Under the pieces are notes generated by a model. The model saw nothing but the letters and a program-made list of their open reading frames with translations. It searched no databases and had not been told where the DNA came from. Both the position numbers and the translations under genes were made by a program. 64,000 nucleotides of DNA from Fasciolopsis buskii (taxonomy: Eukaryota > Platyhelminthes > Trematoda > Plagiorchiida > Fasciolidae): contig LUCM01011199.1 of the NCBI GenBank assembly GCA_008360955.1, forward strand, positions 64,735-128,734. Direction: 5' to 3'. Below are positions 23,083 to 35,491 of this stretch, piece by piece (positions within the stretch are counted from its first letter, which is position 1; every line of letters begins with the position of its first letter).

Positions 23083-24789
23083 GTTGGTTCATCACGTGAT
23101 TTCTCAATAACTAAATCTCATAATTGTATTTGTTAATCGTAGTAGGTAGATGCAGAAACGATAAGCACAGCTTTCCTTTTGTTAATTTCCAACACGACCA
23201 ATAATAACGATGTCAATGAGCGGCTACTATAAGTGTGTAAATAATTGAAGATGTCCTGTAAATCTTACCAAAGACTCCAGCATGCATTGTTTGGCCGTCC
23301 AGTAAATGATTTTCCAGATCTAGGAAATGCGCCTGTATATCGCTTATTTTTGCTTGCTCGTGTTACACTTGTTCGACAAGGCTGGAAGAAGTGATGTAGT
23401 GACATGGGGATAGGAAGAAGGAAATTTCGGTTTTGACATCGGTTAATGCTTCCGCCTCCCTGGTTTTGTCTTAGTAGATGTGGTTTGCCAATAATTAGAA
23501 ATGCTTATAGTTAAGATTCAGAATCGAATATAGGAGCACGAGTACTGCAGGGTTCGTTTTTGAAACTCAGTTTCACCAAAATTAACATGGAAACAGTGAG
23601 TGCTTCGTATTTTCAAAATATGCCATGCGGCACTACTCACATAGTGTGCGTAAATGCTTTATAAGTTTTCATCCATTTCCCGCTTTCAAAAATAAGTTCC
23701 CAGATAAAATGCAGTTCAGTGCCGCTAGCAGTAATAGCCGAAGTTGCATGAAATGCTAATATTGTTCTCTTAGCTATCTCAGTTGGTTTAATTGTTTAAT
23801 CCTCACACAAATATGCTGGAAATCGTTTCTTCCCAATACAGTTATGCTCAACTGAAATAAGACTTCTGGATGTTTATCTATAAATTGCTTCTTGCTGAGT
23901 AGTTTTGTGTTGAACTAGGACTCAATGGATCTTCAGCAATCGTTAGTCTGAACGAAGCATCGAAAGTTTCAAATAAATTCAATTGAGCGAAAAAATTATA
24001 CGATTTGTGATTCATTCAATCAAAAGCCCATTCCTAGAATCTGTATTTTTCAGTAGTACGCTTATGGTCGAATACCGCATGAAACACGATGGGGTGTGGT
24101 TATGAGCTTGTTCCCAAGGTACTTACTCTGTGGAAGGTGAAGGTGGCCAGTTTATTGCTACAGTCGATCTCATAATTGTTTTCTTTCTGAAATCAGGGCG
24201 ATTTTGAAATGCAAGTAGCTCCGGACTAACGAGGCATTTTTTTAAATTCTTAAATGCGAAATCCTGGCATTCCTGTTTGTAGACTCTAGGGTGCGGTCTC
24301 ATAAGTTTCCCGCTGGGATTATTTGCGGAATTACCTAATGACTACTGCTCTTGTTACCAGTAGCCAAAAGGGAAATGATTGATCGTGTGATTTCCAATTT
24401 GGGCTGGATCCGTCACTTTTGTATGAGCGTTGTGGTCCTATCGCTGTTAACGGACGCAGGCAAAAAAGTCATAATCACAGTCTCACAACTGACTGCTTTC
24501 AGTAGTTAAAATTTAATGGGATCCACTAGATTTATGCTAATTTGGCCTGGAATAAATTAAGTTCTCTTGAACACACACAAACAATCACCACTGTAAGATT
24601 TTGGTGAATGGACTCCCTGCAATCGGCGCGTCCCGAGACCAGTTGGACCATGCCAAACCTATCCTCCTCCCCCCCCCGATGCACAAAATAGTCACACGGT
24701 TGTGTTGTGGGCAGGACACTATTGCTTGAGTACAGCCTCAGTGGAATTAAAATCAACAAACCTACATGCTGACTCATTCTATTTAAACA
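23083..24789. other. intronic stretch, nothing recognised
   Basis: Intron following exon 5. At least one further exon is expected between here and 26537, because the codon phases of exons 5 and 6 do not match, but I could not place it. Confidence 0.3.
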
Positions 24790-24965
24790 GTTAGATGTGT
24801 GTGCTGACTGTACCACTTCAAGATTGAATTCAGAAAAAGTAACATTGAAATGTGACATTGTGAGGTAAGAATGAAAAACTAGGTTTAATTTGAGAGCTAT
24901 GGCAATCCCCCCTCGCCTCTGGTGCATTTCTTCAGCCAAATGATCACACCAGTCACCAGTCCGTT
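24790..24965 (+). repeat. dispersed repeat family gamma-1, copy 2
   Basis: Partner of 11040-11300 (see there). A C8-C9 run (24669-24677) lies just upstream. The minus frame of 135 codons at 24532-24939 crosses the repeat and is not conserved in the other copy. Confidence 0.5.
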
Positions 24966-24969
24966 GTTA

Positions 24970-25819
24970 GTTACCCACCTTCTCGTACGCCTTGTCAAAA
25001 GAGCTAGGACAGACCTCATCCGTGCATCATGTGTGCTGGTAACCGAAATGTTATCCATTTCGGTGCTATGTAGTTTGAGAATTTGTGCCAGACAGCTGAG
25101 CTGTACGAAATCCGAATAATCCGAATATCGGGGCGTTACTCTCTACGCCTTTGGATGGACAGAGATGCATTTTGTTTATTTATTAGTCAGAGTTTGTCTA
25201 TCAATCTCTGGATTATATCAAAATTCAATAAATAACTATAACGTGGAAATGGGACTCTACAGGTTAATTGAATGTAGCAAAGGGCTCTGTTGGATTTCTG
25301 TCAATGTTCGCAAACGGATTGCACTACCCGGTTTACCCAGAGAATTAGTTCATATCAGTCGTCCTCGTTACTTTCACTAGTTTCCAACCAATTTATCCTA
25401 CAGTTATTTAGTCGTGAAACGCGTTAGTTGGGAGATCACAAAAGTTGTCACGGGACCGCTTTTCGTGCGACGCATTAATGGTCTATGCAATTTCAGAGAA
25501 CTTTCTGCCATTAGGTGAACAGGCCATGTAATTCACCGTTACTTGGAGAGACGTGAAACGAATCTTATTCTTGTTCTTATTTCTCGTGCATACTGGGCCG
25601 TCCACGAAGTGTAACGAAAAACTACTCATGCCTCACGTTTGCCACTATTTTGCACCATGATAGCGTCGATCGCTTGAGGAATGAAACTGAGAGCACAGAA
25701 ACTGGAATCACACTGGCCATAATATCATTACCCTCGATAGGACACTTGCGTTCCATGTGTTGAAAAGCCTGTCGATCTGAAAACATGTTTTTGTTTCCTA
25801 GTGCTGAGGAATGCGAATT
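24970..25819. other. intronic stretch with one ambiguous open frame
   Basis: The plus frame 25165-25380 ends LYRLIECSKGLCWIS followed by RKRIALPGLPRELV. It reads like protein but has no acceptor of the right phase. It is the best place to look for the missing exon of gene A. Confidence 0.25.
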
Positions 25820-25945
25820 TATCCCTGGCCAGCTTAGTACAAATCTAGTGAGCCTCGTCATATTCTAACTAATGAGGGCATTGTCAACAGTAAAAATAAG
25901 ATCTGTTTTCTTTTGAAATTTTAAGTCATAAGTTTCACTGCTGAG
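25820..25945 (+). repeat. dispersed repeat family gamma-2, copy 2
   Basis: Partner of 17270-17390 (see there). Confidence 0.5.
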
Positions 25946-26536
25946 TTCATTATCACCGGTCGGACGGTAACCGGACGGAGGTGAAGCAGGTCTGTTGTCA
26001 GCGTACCTAACAAAACAGATTGTGTTTTGTCGGTATTTTGTGATGATGCCCGCTCACAATGATTGTATACATAATGCACCATGGCGGCGTGATTTTGGTG
26101 AACAATAACGGATGCTGTGCACTAATTTGTCACAATATTTCAATATATCTGGGACATTTGTCTATGACGGGGCACCACTCCACTTCTATAACCACAGCAA
26201 CCACCACTGCCGCGAGCATCTAGGTAGTAGTCATATGGCGAACGTGCCTATTTACGCATTTGGTGAAATTAGATTGTCCTTTGAATATAGATGATCAATC
26301 AAATAACCTAAATTGTTAAAATTAATCAGTATCGGGCATCATAAGACGGCTACTAATCTACAGTGTTTGTCACATCGTCATCGCCAAATTATTATCGCCT
26401 CTAGCTGTCCGACATCTCGGTGATATGCAACCCTTTATATGAGCGCTAAGACTATGCTTCACCCAAGCTGCCAGTGCTACTCATTTATTTGAAGTGGCCA
26501 ACCCTAGATAACTCGGTTCTGTCAAACAAGTGTCAG

Positions 26537-26604
26537 TGACCCGCTCCATGGGATTGCAATAGCCCCTCATCCATGTCACATGATAGAAAACCCAGTGACT
26601 GCGC
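26537..26604 (+). CDS. gene A, candidate exon 6 (short)
   Basis: 68-base exon. The acceptor is AAGTGTCAG and the donor is a strong GCGC/GTAAGT. It encodes about 22 residues (DPLHGIAIAPHPCHMIENPV). It leaves one base, which joins exactly with the two bases of exon 7 across a compact 117-base intron that ends in a TTCTGTCTGTTTCAG acceptor. The short intron and phase match are the main support. The acceptor side requires a two-base carry-over, which exon 5 does not supply. Confidence 0.45.
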
Positions 26605-26721
26605 GTAAGTTTAGATTGTACTAGGCATGGTTATCCGGAACTTACTCTCCCGCTACTCGTTCTGCCTCTGAATCTTCAGTTAGAAAAAAATGATTGTTCT
26701 TGATCATTCTGTCTGTTTCAG

Positions 26722-26913
26722 CCCAATCCAGTTCTTTGCCTGTCCAAAATTTATCAATACAACTATCCTTGAACGAGACTCAGTTGATCGAAAAACTATA
26801 TAATCTGCCTGTGCAAGGAGTGATCCTCTATCGCTACTTTGAATCCATTTGTGGAATATCCACAACCGATAGCTGTGGGAAATTCGCTCCATTCGGCCTG
26901 TGCTTGTGCGTCT
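26722..26913 (+). CDS. gene A, candidate exon 7
   Basis: The acceptor is GTCTGTTTCAG. It encodes about 60 residues: QSSSLPVQNLSIQLSLNETQ, then LIEKLYNLPVQGVILYRYFES and a Cys-rich end. The 3' boundary is uncertain. The frame stays open to a stop at 26922, and possible donors are TCT/GTATAG (26914) or one of several weaker GT sites. The phase to the last exon is therefore unresolved. An RTE fragment sits directly downstream in the next intron. Confidence 0.45.
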
Positions 26914-26984
26914 GTATAGTTTAAAATACTGTGGCAAAATTGAATGTCAGCAATTCCGAGCGTAATGCTTGATGCGGAAGACTT

Positions 26985-27330
26985 AACAACAGTCCGTCAT
27001 CCTACCTACTTCAGCAGCTGTGTGACGAAGAATGGTGACCCGGTAGTACAGATGAGCAGACTTATATCCAAGGCTCTAGCTGTGTACGCTCGACTGGAAG
27101 CACTTGCGGAGTCGATCTGATATTTCGCTGAAGTTTAAAGGTAGTGTATACTTTGCCGCATCACGCTCAGTTCTGTTGTGTGGTTGCAAGACACAGAGTT
27201 TTCTTGCCGAAGATGTTCTTCTCTTGGAAGTTTTTGACTACCGATTCCTGCGCAGTATCGATGAGTTTGGATGTAATGGCCGTGTGAGTAATGCTAAGGT
27301 CAGAAATCGCGTATCCCCTACTGGTTTACA
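26985..27330 (+). mobile_element. RTE/SR2-like fragment inside the last intron of gene A
   Basis: Polymerase C-terminal region. YLGSC-like codons (27005-27020) are followed by an ISKALAVYARLEAL stretch, ISLKFKGSVY, SVLLCGCKTQ (LLYGCETW in intact copies), LEVFDYRFLRSI and GRVSNAKVRNRV. Both ends are truncated and stops are present. It shares the C-terminal signature of the copies at 2.3-4.1 kb and 7.3-7.7 kb. Confidence 0.75.
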
Positions 27331-27667
27331 GCGTATTCTGTCACAGGGTGTCCAGCAAGGTAAACTTTGTTAGTTGAAACACCCGTTGCATTTACCTAAT
27401 ACATGTCCGTCACACCGTAATTTGTTTTACCGTCCTTCTCTCGAATGAAAGGTATGTTCAGTGGTATATGTTGATGATGTTCTAACGCTAATCGATGGTA
27501 GCATTCAGAAATAAGTGAAAATTCTACTCCGAGCGACGATATTTAATGTCTGTATTCATCTAAGATATCAGTGTTTTTTTTTGTTTCATTCTATTTATGT
27601 CCAACTATTTGTGCCTTAAAAATTGTTAGATTCGCCAATTTTGAATGTATCTGTCTGTTTTCTGCAG

Positions 27668-27940
27668 TCTAACCTAAAACGAGATCCACTGGATAATGCC
27701 GATATTCTGGAACCGTTCCGATTTGTCAGCAATACGCCAAAATGGTTTACTCCCAACAGTGGACTTACTTTGTCCAATCCGGATGTGTTGGAGTTTGTTC
27801 TTCAGACGGATTTAGCCCAGCCCAATCCATTGAGCAGTCGTCCGGGACCGCAGCGTCTCTACGCGCGCCTCGACCAATCCACAGATCCCGAAACCCTACT
27901 ACTCGCTGGCGCATTCAGTCGTGATACACAATTTTTGTAA
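27668..27940 (+). CDS. gene A, candidate terminal exon
   Basis: The acceptor is TGTCTGTTTTCTGCAG and the frame is open for 90 codons to a TAA. The sequence is protein-like: NLKRDPLDNADILEPFRF, then NTPKWFTPNSGLTLSNPD, VLEFVLQTDL and SRPGPQRLYARLDQSTDPET near the end. It starts on a codon boundary. Assignment to gene A rather than to a separate gene rests on strand, order and the absence of a start codon. There is no clear AATAAA within about 150 bases downstream. Family not recognised. Confidence 0.5.
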   Translation, partial: SNLKRDPLDNADILEPFRFVSNTPKWFTPNSGLTLSNPDVLEFVLQTDLAQPNPLSSRPGPQRLYARLDQSTDPETLLLAGAFSRDTQFL

Positions 27941-28220
27941 ATTCTCCTTATTACAGTGTGCATATATATCTCATTGTCATAGTTTCTTTCGCTTCTTGAT
28001 TACTCGCTAACATATTCACTAAATATGGCTTGTCCCGGAGAAGTCACATGATAATTCTTCCTGTTCCTACGTTGTTCGTCTTTTTCTCTTGTATTTATCC
28101 TTTTGTCGGAAGATAAATTTATTTTTCCCCTTACTTCTGACCACTCACTTCGTTAGTATCTTAATTACTTCGAAAAACGGGCTAAGTATTGAGGACAGAA
28201 AAAATACTATCAGTTGTCAG

Positions 28221-28436
28221 TACTCCTTAAACTGTCCTATGAGTGTCACCTTGAACATCCAAAATGTTGACTCCATTTTTATCATGTGGAGCTGGTATGA
28301 AGGTTGTGAAAAGGGAGTATCTAAGGTCCACGCTTCACTCAAAAAATGCACCATCCATGATCATAAAACTTGCAGTGGTTCAAAGCCATATAAGATCTTT
28401 GTGGATCCAACAATTGAGATTCACTTCTACTATCAG
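28221..28436 (+). CDS. gene B, candidate exon (extracellular-like, Cys-containing)
   Basis: 72 codons with acceptor AGTTGTCAG and donor CAG/GTCAGA, both on codon boundaries. It encodes YSLNCPMSVTLNIQNV, then IFIMWSWYEGCEKG, then KKCTIHDHKTCSG and DPTIEIHFYYQ. The alternation of beta-like strands and four or more Cys suggests a secreted or ectodomain segment. It could equally be an unrelated gene between A and B. No family recognised. Confidence 0.4.
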
Positions 28437-28759
28437 GTCAGACAGTCGTTTTCTGTTCATTATCGAAAAAGCACCAGAATTAATCCCATTCAGAATCTCG
28501 TTCACCAGTCGAACGTAATTCGTATGTATAGAGCTGACCAATGTATATCTTATTTCGTGTGTTTACGGCTCGTTTAGATTATTTTTCATGGATGAAACTC
28601 GGTTTTTCAACACGGGCTGAATTTAGTTGGCCGATAGAAGTCCAGTTTCCTCCCGAGAAAAGTGTCGGAATTGATGAATAAGACCATCGTGGTGATATAA
28701 AATGACAAAATCAGCTGTGCAAGTCTGCACTAGGCAACGTTTATATTTAGGATTTACTC

Positions 28760-28925
28760 GTTAGACCGTCACGATGAGGCTGCAACTTAACGTGTTGTGA
28801 CAGCATGCATGCGTCCACGCCAAAACGAGCTATACAACATAGCTTATCTCAAGCCGAAGATCCGGTCATGACTGGAAGTTCAATAGGTAGAGGTCTGACC
28901 AAGTACTTTCACGGTATTCCAGGTT
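28760..28925 (+). repeat. dispersed repeat family beta, copy 2 (5' part)
   Basis: Matches the first ~165 bases of 22185-22650 (AAACGAGCTATACAACATAGCTTATCTCAAGCCG-type block, AGAGGTCTGACCAAGTA) and then stops. Sequence of a different kind begins at about 28926. Confidence 0.7.
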
Positions 28926-29284
28926 AGACAGTGATATATAAACATATCAGCCGACAAAAAAGCCCGAACAAGCAATTCACACAGCATTCGTGCCGCTGAG
29001 TTCGATCCTGACACTTATCGCTCCGTGCGTCTAACCGACGACGATCGTCTTCTCCCGCGCCGCATCCTGGACAGCATGATACAGCAATCACTGTCAAAAC
29101 CGAGGCCAGCTTCAGCATCCTTCTACGTCAAATCGAGATATTAACGTGGCTCCGCCTGTCTTATTCTCGTGGAGCATGTGCCACAGGGTTAACGGATTTG
29201 TGAATGCTATATGAAATGCAAACTCATCCCCAACACGAAGCTCCGCAGTTATCTACAGTTAGTCATCAGCGAGACTGAATGCAT

Positions 29285-29560
29285 GCACAGGTTTCTGCCA
29301 GGTTACTGTGGTGGCAACTTGCCTGTCGAAGGTTCAAAGCACATACTTCTATCACCGGGTTGAGTGGCCTGTGCATTGTCGTTCAGCAAGGCGATATCAT
29401 CGGCATATTTGGAGTCAAAGACTAGGTCCTCTAAGAGGGGTTCAACCCACGATCCGCCAGATCAGACAACAGTCTGTAGGACAACCTCTGTGGCACCGTG
29501 GAAATGAAACCTCAATAAGAAGAGGTCTCGTCCTATTCAAGTGGAAACTTCGAAGAGTAA
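29285..29560 (-). mobile_element. RTE-like reverse-transcriptase fragment, antisense
   Basis: Minus strand: HRGCPTD-like residues (the RQGCP box) near 29510-29490 and the polymerase signature SKYADDIALLNDNAQA at about 29435-29385, with the catalytic Asp pair intact. A degenerate CFxPSxxK-type thumb near 29340 follows. No other part of the element is clear on either side. It is a short fragment of the same broad RTE group as the other copies. Confidence 0.65.
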
Positions 29561-29599
29561 TGAAAACTGACAGCAGACAGTAATTCAACATGTGGTAAA

Positions 29600-32500
29600 A
29601 CTGAAAATTCTTGGAGATCTTACAAACTTTTCAGGAACCTCATATCTCAACAAAAATACAGGGGTGACGGGCGACGCTGGCCTCATCTCTATTGAAACTA
29701 GATGTATTACTTTATGGTTAGTACAATGGCTGCGAGCGAGAAAATCAAACATGGAGAATACAATCGACTCATCTCATGAAATGCAAATGTTGGAGATTTT
29801 TGATCAAGCGATACTTTGGAATAACAGACTTTAGTGGACAACACTCGAAGCTCGAGCAGCCTTCGTTTCGTCATCCTTAAGCAGAGTGGATGATAGGCCA
29901 TTGGACGTTCTTGGGCTTGTCCTCTCTTGACAATCTTGGCCTCAGCAAGGAAATTTGTCGAAACGGACGAAGTGACGTGTGCCAGAACAAGTTGGGGGTA
30001 AGTAGTGACACTGGATGTCAGCTGAACTTTACTTCTAAGTCCCCCCAGTATTGGAGTCACCGGTGCTGATTCTAAATGGGAAAACCGTCAACCCTCTAAG
30101 TTGTTTGCTTCGCGTCCAATGACCTCTCATCGGTAACTTAGATGACATGGGGCCGCTTGTAGAAGCTTCTCATGGTGGGAGCGATTTCCATCTACGGTGT
30201 TCGTTGAGACTATCGGATCTTGCAGTCCTTGCCTAAGCATCTCAAACAGCCGAGGCCGTATGCATTCGTTCTCACCACCCTCACCTCTCGGATCAGAAAC
30301 AATTTGTTCAGACACTTAAATTCCAGGTTTACAACCTAGTCATGTAACAAACTGGTCAACTATATGCACGCACATGCACACAGGCGTTTTTTGGGATGTG
30401 AATTGGCGTGACTGCAAATCGACTGTTCTCGTCAACCATATGTAACCGTATTTGACGTTATTTATTGGCATGAGTACGAATGACTAAGTACAAACTAGTT
30501 GACCTAGCAGCGTGGGTATCAAAGGCTCTAAACTGCAGTGAACCGCATCTTGAGAAGGGATATGCATATCGAAGCCAGTGATTGGAACGTCTGGACATGC
30601 GTACGTGATGCCACGTAAGCCACATCGGGAAATTCGGCCTTGGTTAGCGCTGCTAAAAGCGCGACAATCTCATCAACTTTTCTGATGTTAAACGGTTGTA
30701 CATGAATAAAAAACGGTTCTGACAAACCCAGAAGGCATCCTCTGACATGCTAGTCCAGTAATGGTACAACAGCTTATCAGAATAACTACGTCTTAGCCCG
30801 GTCCCGATGGATTTCGTCAGTGGATGACAGTAGGTTGCATCGCAATGTCGAAACAAGTAACGAGGGAGGCGCGAAAATTCGCCATCGGTTGACGATCCAT
30901 ATGAGAACAACTCCGTCTAGGCATTTTAATGTGAAACCTAGTGGGTCGCCGGAGAAAAGGAAAGCCATAATGACGGGGATTGAGCGGCCGTTATCAGCGG
31001 AAGTACTCATTTCACTCTAATTTGCTAAGGAGTAGATTAAAAATCCCAGTACAACAGAGCGTAATAACTAAAATCGCGAATAGAAGACTCTGTTACTGTT
31101 TGTCATTCTAACATGGCTAAAAAGGCTCGCTTATCTGGTCGTCCTTAATACGTTTCTGATCTATATGGCCATCTGAAATTACGACGGTAAGTGACACACT
31201 TGCCTGTGCGACCATGGTCTTTATTCATTTGTTGCCAGAGGAGTACATTTTTGTTGCGCTCGAATCCGTGGCGCAAACGCACGCACACGCATTATCCAAG
31301 CGCGTTTAGTCGCGCAAATGATTGACACTCATGAGGGACAATTGGGAACTGGAAAAATTGAGTAGCCATTGCGTTCTTTCTTGACTCCACTTCTTGTGAC
31401 GTATGTGGACGCGTTCCCCAAAGAACTAGTCGGATAGCAGTTCCAATTATTTTCACCATAATCAGGAAGGAATGTGATGAAAGTGTGAGTGGGCGGGTGT
31501 GGTAATCTATCACAACCACTGTGAATGGCATACTGAATCAACGCCATCATGGATGATAGACAACTCTAAATTGCTAATGATGGTTGGCTGGTCTTGCTAA
31601 TTGGTTGCATTGGCTTTCTGTGTTACAATCCTGGTCTGTCCTCGTTTGACGATTGGTAACTAATGCTTTAGCCTGTTCTTTCTCACGTGTCGCTGAGGCA
31701 TGTATACGGCCTCTTATTAGGTGTATAACGAACCATATGACGACAAGATACTTTGTCAGCGATCGGACGTTCCTTTGAGCTGACAAACGGCAGTTTGACT
31801 ACATCGTACGGAAGAATGTCTCAGACAGTTGGAAAAACGTAAAGCTGTGGTTTGGTCAGTTTGTATTCCAGATTAGTTGGCATCTGCATCCGTGGATGTT
31901 GCCTGCAATGGAAACAAAATTGCATCAAAATATATGCGCTAAATTTATCCGCGATTTTTTAATTATCGTTCGGGAAAAGTTGGTTTTTAACCGAATCACT
32001 CGGCTTCAAATCACCGATCACAAATCTTGCAAGCATAACAACCATACAGAGGCCGAAATAAGCAAGCAGATATGTGAAACAATCTCAGTATGGATAATCG
32101 TACGTCTTTTAACTTTAAATGTTGTGGTACAGGTGGTTAAACGATCCACGTTATCTGGTTTTTGGGTACAATGTGAGGACTCATCGAAACCTAACCTGTT
32201 TGTCAGTATGGACTTGTTGTTAGAGTATTGTGTCAACCACACTTTTCATGCAGTTGCCTTATTCTAAGCATTCTTTTCATTGAGAGCGAACGAAACCGGA
32301 AGTGATCAATTATGTTATCAACCAAACAATTGTGGTAACGTTCGCTAGAGACCAAGAGTTCAGATTGTCGTAAACTATTATGGTCCAGTTGGATTCTGGT
32401 GATCATTTTTGCACCGTTTTCCTTGCTCTTTCTGTTTATAGTTTAAGTGAGACAGTTTGGTGGCCGCATGTCAAGAATGTGACTGCTATGTCGCATTCAC

Positions 32501-34365
32501 GGAAGCTTCTGTTTAATGCAATGACCCAGTACTAATCCTGGTCTTCCAATGATTTATGAAATTCTTCGTGTTTGACTAGGAGATAGTTCTGACGATGAGT
32601 TGCCACAAATTCTCTGCTACTTGTACTTCGTCATTCAACCTCTGACTTTATCCATCGACATTGAGTTTGGTTGCATTCAATCTAGTCATCCGACCAAAAG
32701 TCCTTGTACACAGTGACGCAGAATGCACTGCCGATGGAAGTCTGGTGGTCCGTTGATTTGATGCCTTCCTTGACTCCGCATTTCCGTGACTAAACGAAAG
32801 GCGTTAGTGAATCTGGTAAGGATGTGCTTAAAACAACGCTTGCTCGTAAGTTTGTGGAAAATGTGACTTTCAACAAGGAACTTTGTACAGTGTAAAACAT
32901 CGAGTTGCCATATCCGGAAGTGGATATCATTATCAGAAGAATTACGACAAAAAAGCATCAAGTTTTGGATGAATAAATGTGGTATATAGGCTGACTGACG
33001 AAATGGCACTCAAAAAACCAATCACCAATGTCAGATGAAATAAACCAAATAGATGTCAACAGAGACAAAGTAAACCCACCATCTGTCAAAAATCGGAAAA
33101 AATCTAATGTGATATTCGCTTAAATCATCATCAGTCGAATCAATGCCTACCAGGTAATCCTTATCACCTCATCAGTTCGTCCCAGCTCGTTTGTTGGCTT
33201 TCTTTTCGCTATGGCTAATGTGATTTTGTTATGTAGCCAGGATCACTCATGTTGACTGGTTGACCGTGATCACTTGGTAATTCACTCGGTTTGAGTCTTC
33301 ATTCGTGCGGTCTAATCAAGGCCTGCTGCCGAGTGGGAGCTGGTAGCTAATAGGATGGTAAAATCACATCCTATAATTGACGTTGGAATGAGCTCACAAT
33401 TTGGCACGATCAGATTGGTTCTATTTTTATCTGCCCATTTACGATTTATTAGTCACCGCTAGTAACCAAAAAAATTGCCTGGTTTAGCCTAGGCCTTCGC
33501 AGGATGAAGATAAAAGGTATTAAACATATCGAGAAAATTTGTCAACCCAAATGCAAATGGGTCGTCTAGAAGAAAAGATTTCTGAAGACTGATAAAATCA
33601 GCTTCTCGTTTATGCCTTACCAAATTTTTCAATGATAGTCGAAATATTGTTCTGAAGCGGCTGTTTTTTCTGGGTGCCGTCATATTTTCAACAAAACATC
33701 GTTGTTTGATTCTGTGGTATACCAGATTTTAGTTTATAGTGGATAACATTTCTGAAACGAACGTTGTCCATTGCAAGCGAGAATTTGGTGAGCTAAATCC
33801 GCCAATAACTGCTGTTAGAAACATGACACGGAGTGTCGATTCTTCGACAAGTCTCTTGTGACATGTCGTCTGGATATTTACAGCCATGCTGTTTGTTCGG
33901 CTTAACGGTCCAAATTTCGACGCTGCCTTAGTGATTTTTACGGAGATCAACGAGGCATAGAGCTACTACTGGACAATTTCAAATTCCTCGGAAATTCTAG
34001 TCAGGTACAATATATATTCTCGGTACACGCGAAGCGTTGTTTCCGTTACTGAGTTGCACGATTTTGTCAATGGTTAAATGCCGCACTGAGATAAATTTTT
34101 CCGCAGACAACAACGATCACACAGCAATATAGCTGTGACGTTGTTCTGTTGACTTGTCATCTTTGTAACCTAAGATAATGGCAAATTTCTTGTGTTCGTT
34201 TGGTTATATAGCTTATTTTCTCTTTGAAGAGTACAGCAATAAGTGAGGCATTGAAAACAGATTTATGTATTCGCAGTTTGAAGTACGTTTTTAACGCAAT
34301 CATTTTGTATTCCTCTTGGCACGGTGCCATAGTTCTTTTTATCTTTTATATTTTACTTCCTCCAT
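29600..34365. other. long stretch without recognised genes
   Basis: Several overlapping open frames of 60-125 codons on both strands (29707-30060 minus, 30653-31010 minus, 31292-31786 minus, 31896-32267 plus, 32686-33009 minus). None has a recognisable motif or good splice sites. The minus frame near 31760 begins AQRNVRSLTK, faintly like the start of a non-LTR endonuclease, but the following motifs are absent. Probably old mobile-element sequence and intergenic DNA. Confidence 0.3.
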
Positions 34366-34440
34366 CAATGATATCACAATGCACATCATTTTTCAGGAAG
34401 GGGGCTGCGGTCAGCGGAGGGCTACCAAGTGGGGGAATTT

Positions 34441-34518
34441 GGTCGACGGTGGGAGGATTCGAACCCGCAACCTTCACGTCCAAACGCCACGGCCTTATCA
34501 GCTTGGCCACCGCCGACC
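34441..34518 (-). repeat. tRNA-derived SINE-like head
   Basis: Read on the minus strand, this 78-base unit has a perfect internal polymerase III box B (GGTTCGAATCC), a good box A (TGGCCAAGCTG) and a perfect 4-bp D stem (GGCC/GGCC). Its ends form a 12-bp closing helix (GGTCGGCGGTGG with CCACCGTCGACC, one G-U). The anticodon arm does not fold into a 5-bp stem with a 7-base loop, so it is not a functional tRNA. The surrounding 34370-34560 may be the rest of the element. Confidence 0.6.
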
Positions 34519-34599
34519 AATAGTTCCCAGCCATGGCGACAAAACGCATAGATCTGGTGTACTTCGAAGGTATATGTGAGCCATAATGCACCAAAACAC

Positions 34600-35382
34600 C
34601 CCCAGATATTTAATTACGTCAATGCCTAAAACCGGAGACCTCCAAATTACGTCATCATTATGCTGATCGGTCTGTAGTGATCAGTTGTACTAGAAGTTAT
34701 TTACTAAATAGTGTCTACATCGAACTCATTGGAAGTTATGGAAGCAATGCATATTTGTTTCATTCCTCTGAAGAACCATCGGCATTGATAATCTCTTGCG
34801 CTTGAACTGAGACGCTAATCCTGGATGCGTGATTGTGAATTGAACGTAACGGCTTTACTAAACGGGCTCGCTTTCACAAGATATGCCATCTGTCGCTTAC
34901 TATTTTCGTAGTAACCTACCAGCATGATAGATGACCCCTCCGTAGATGGCCTAAGTACAACGGAAGCTTTCAGACAGCGCCTACATGGCCTAATTCGTTC
35001 ATTAGAGGGAGTTATTCGTCAAACATTGTCGATTAGAGTTGCGACCTTTGGTCTCGAAACTGCATTCGGAGGAAGCGAATGTACAATGCTCCTATGATTC
35101 TCAGTAAGGCATGATTAATAATTTCTTGTCTAATAAATTAACGTCACCGGTCATTTTGGTATTGCATCAGATAGAATTTGAAACTGTGTGTAAAAGGATT
35201 TGTTAGGATGTATTGTGTGATAAAGGCAGCTTTGAATGCTATAAAGTGCGAATATTTGACTGCGAAAATTTCGTTGTTCGCTAACTACTCATGACTACCT
35301 TGTTCTAAAACACCAACAAAAATAGTACAGATTTACATTTCACGAATCGCAGATTTCTCGACTTCTGTGTTTTATTCTGCAG
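34600..35382. other. no gene recognised
   Basis: No open frame of note. AT-rich, with no copy elsewhere in the window. Confidence 0.3.
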
Positions 35383-35491
35383 ATGCATCCCGAGAACGAG
35401 AAGAATTGAAGATTCCCATGTTCTTCCCATGACTGTGCGATGTCCGACTGCTGATTCAGTTTTGATAGACGGTGTACGAGCCCCATTCGCC
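35383..35491 (+). CDS. gene B, candidate exon
   Basis: The acceptor is GTTTTATTCTGCAG and the donor is GCC/GTAAGA, both strong. One frame is open throughout; the others carry stops. It encodes CIPRTRRIEDSHVLPM, then TVRCPTADSVLIDGVRAPFA. It enters with one base and leaves on a codon boundary, which matches the candidate exon at 37239. Family unknown. Confidence 0.5.

Noticed and set aside
24532..24939. 135-codon minus ORF
   Set aside because: Crosses repeat family gamma; the frame is not conserved in the partner copy.
31292..31786. Non-LTR endonuclease start on the minus strand (NVRSLT)
   Set aside because: Only six residues fit and none of the later endonuclease motifs follow.
34441..34518. 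Functional tRNA gene on the minus strand
   Set aside because: Box A, box B and D stem look right, but the anticodon arm and T stem do not fold, so it is treated as tRNA-derived repeat.
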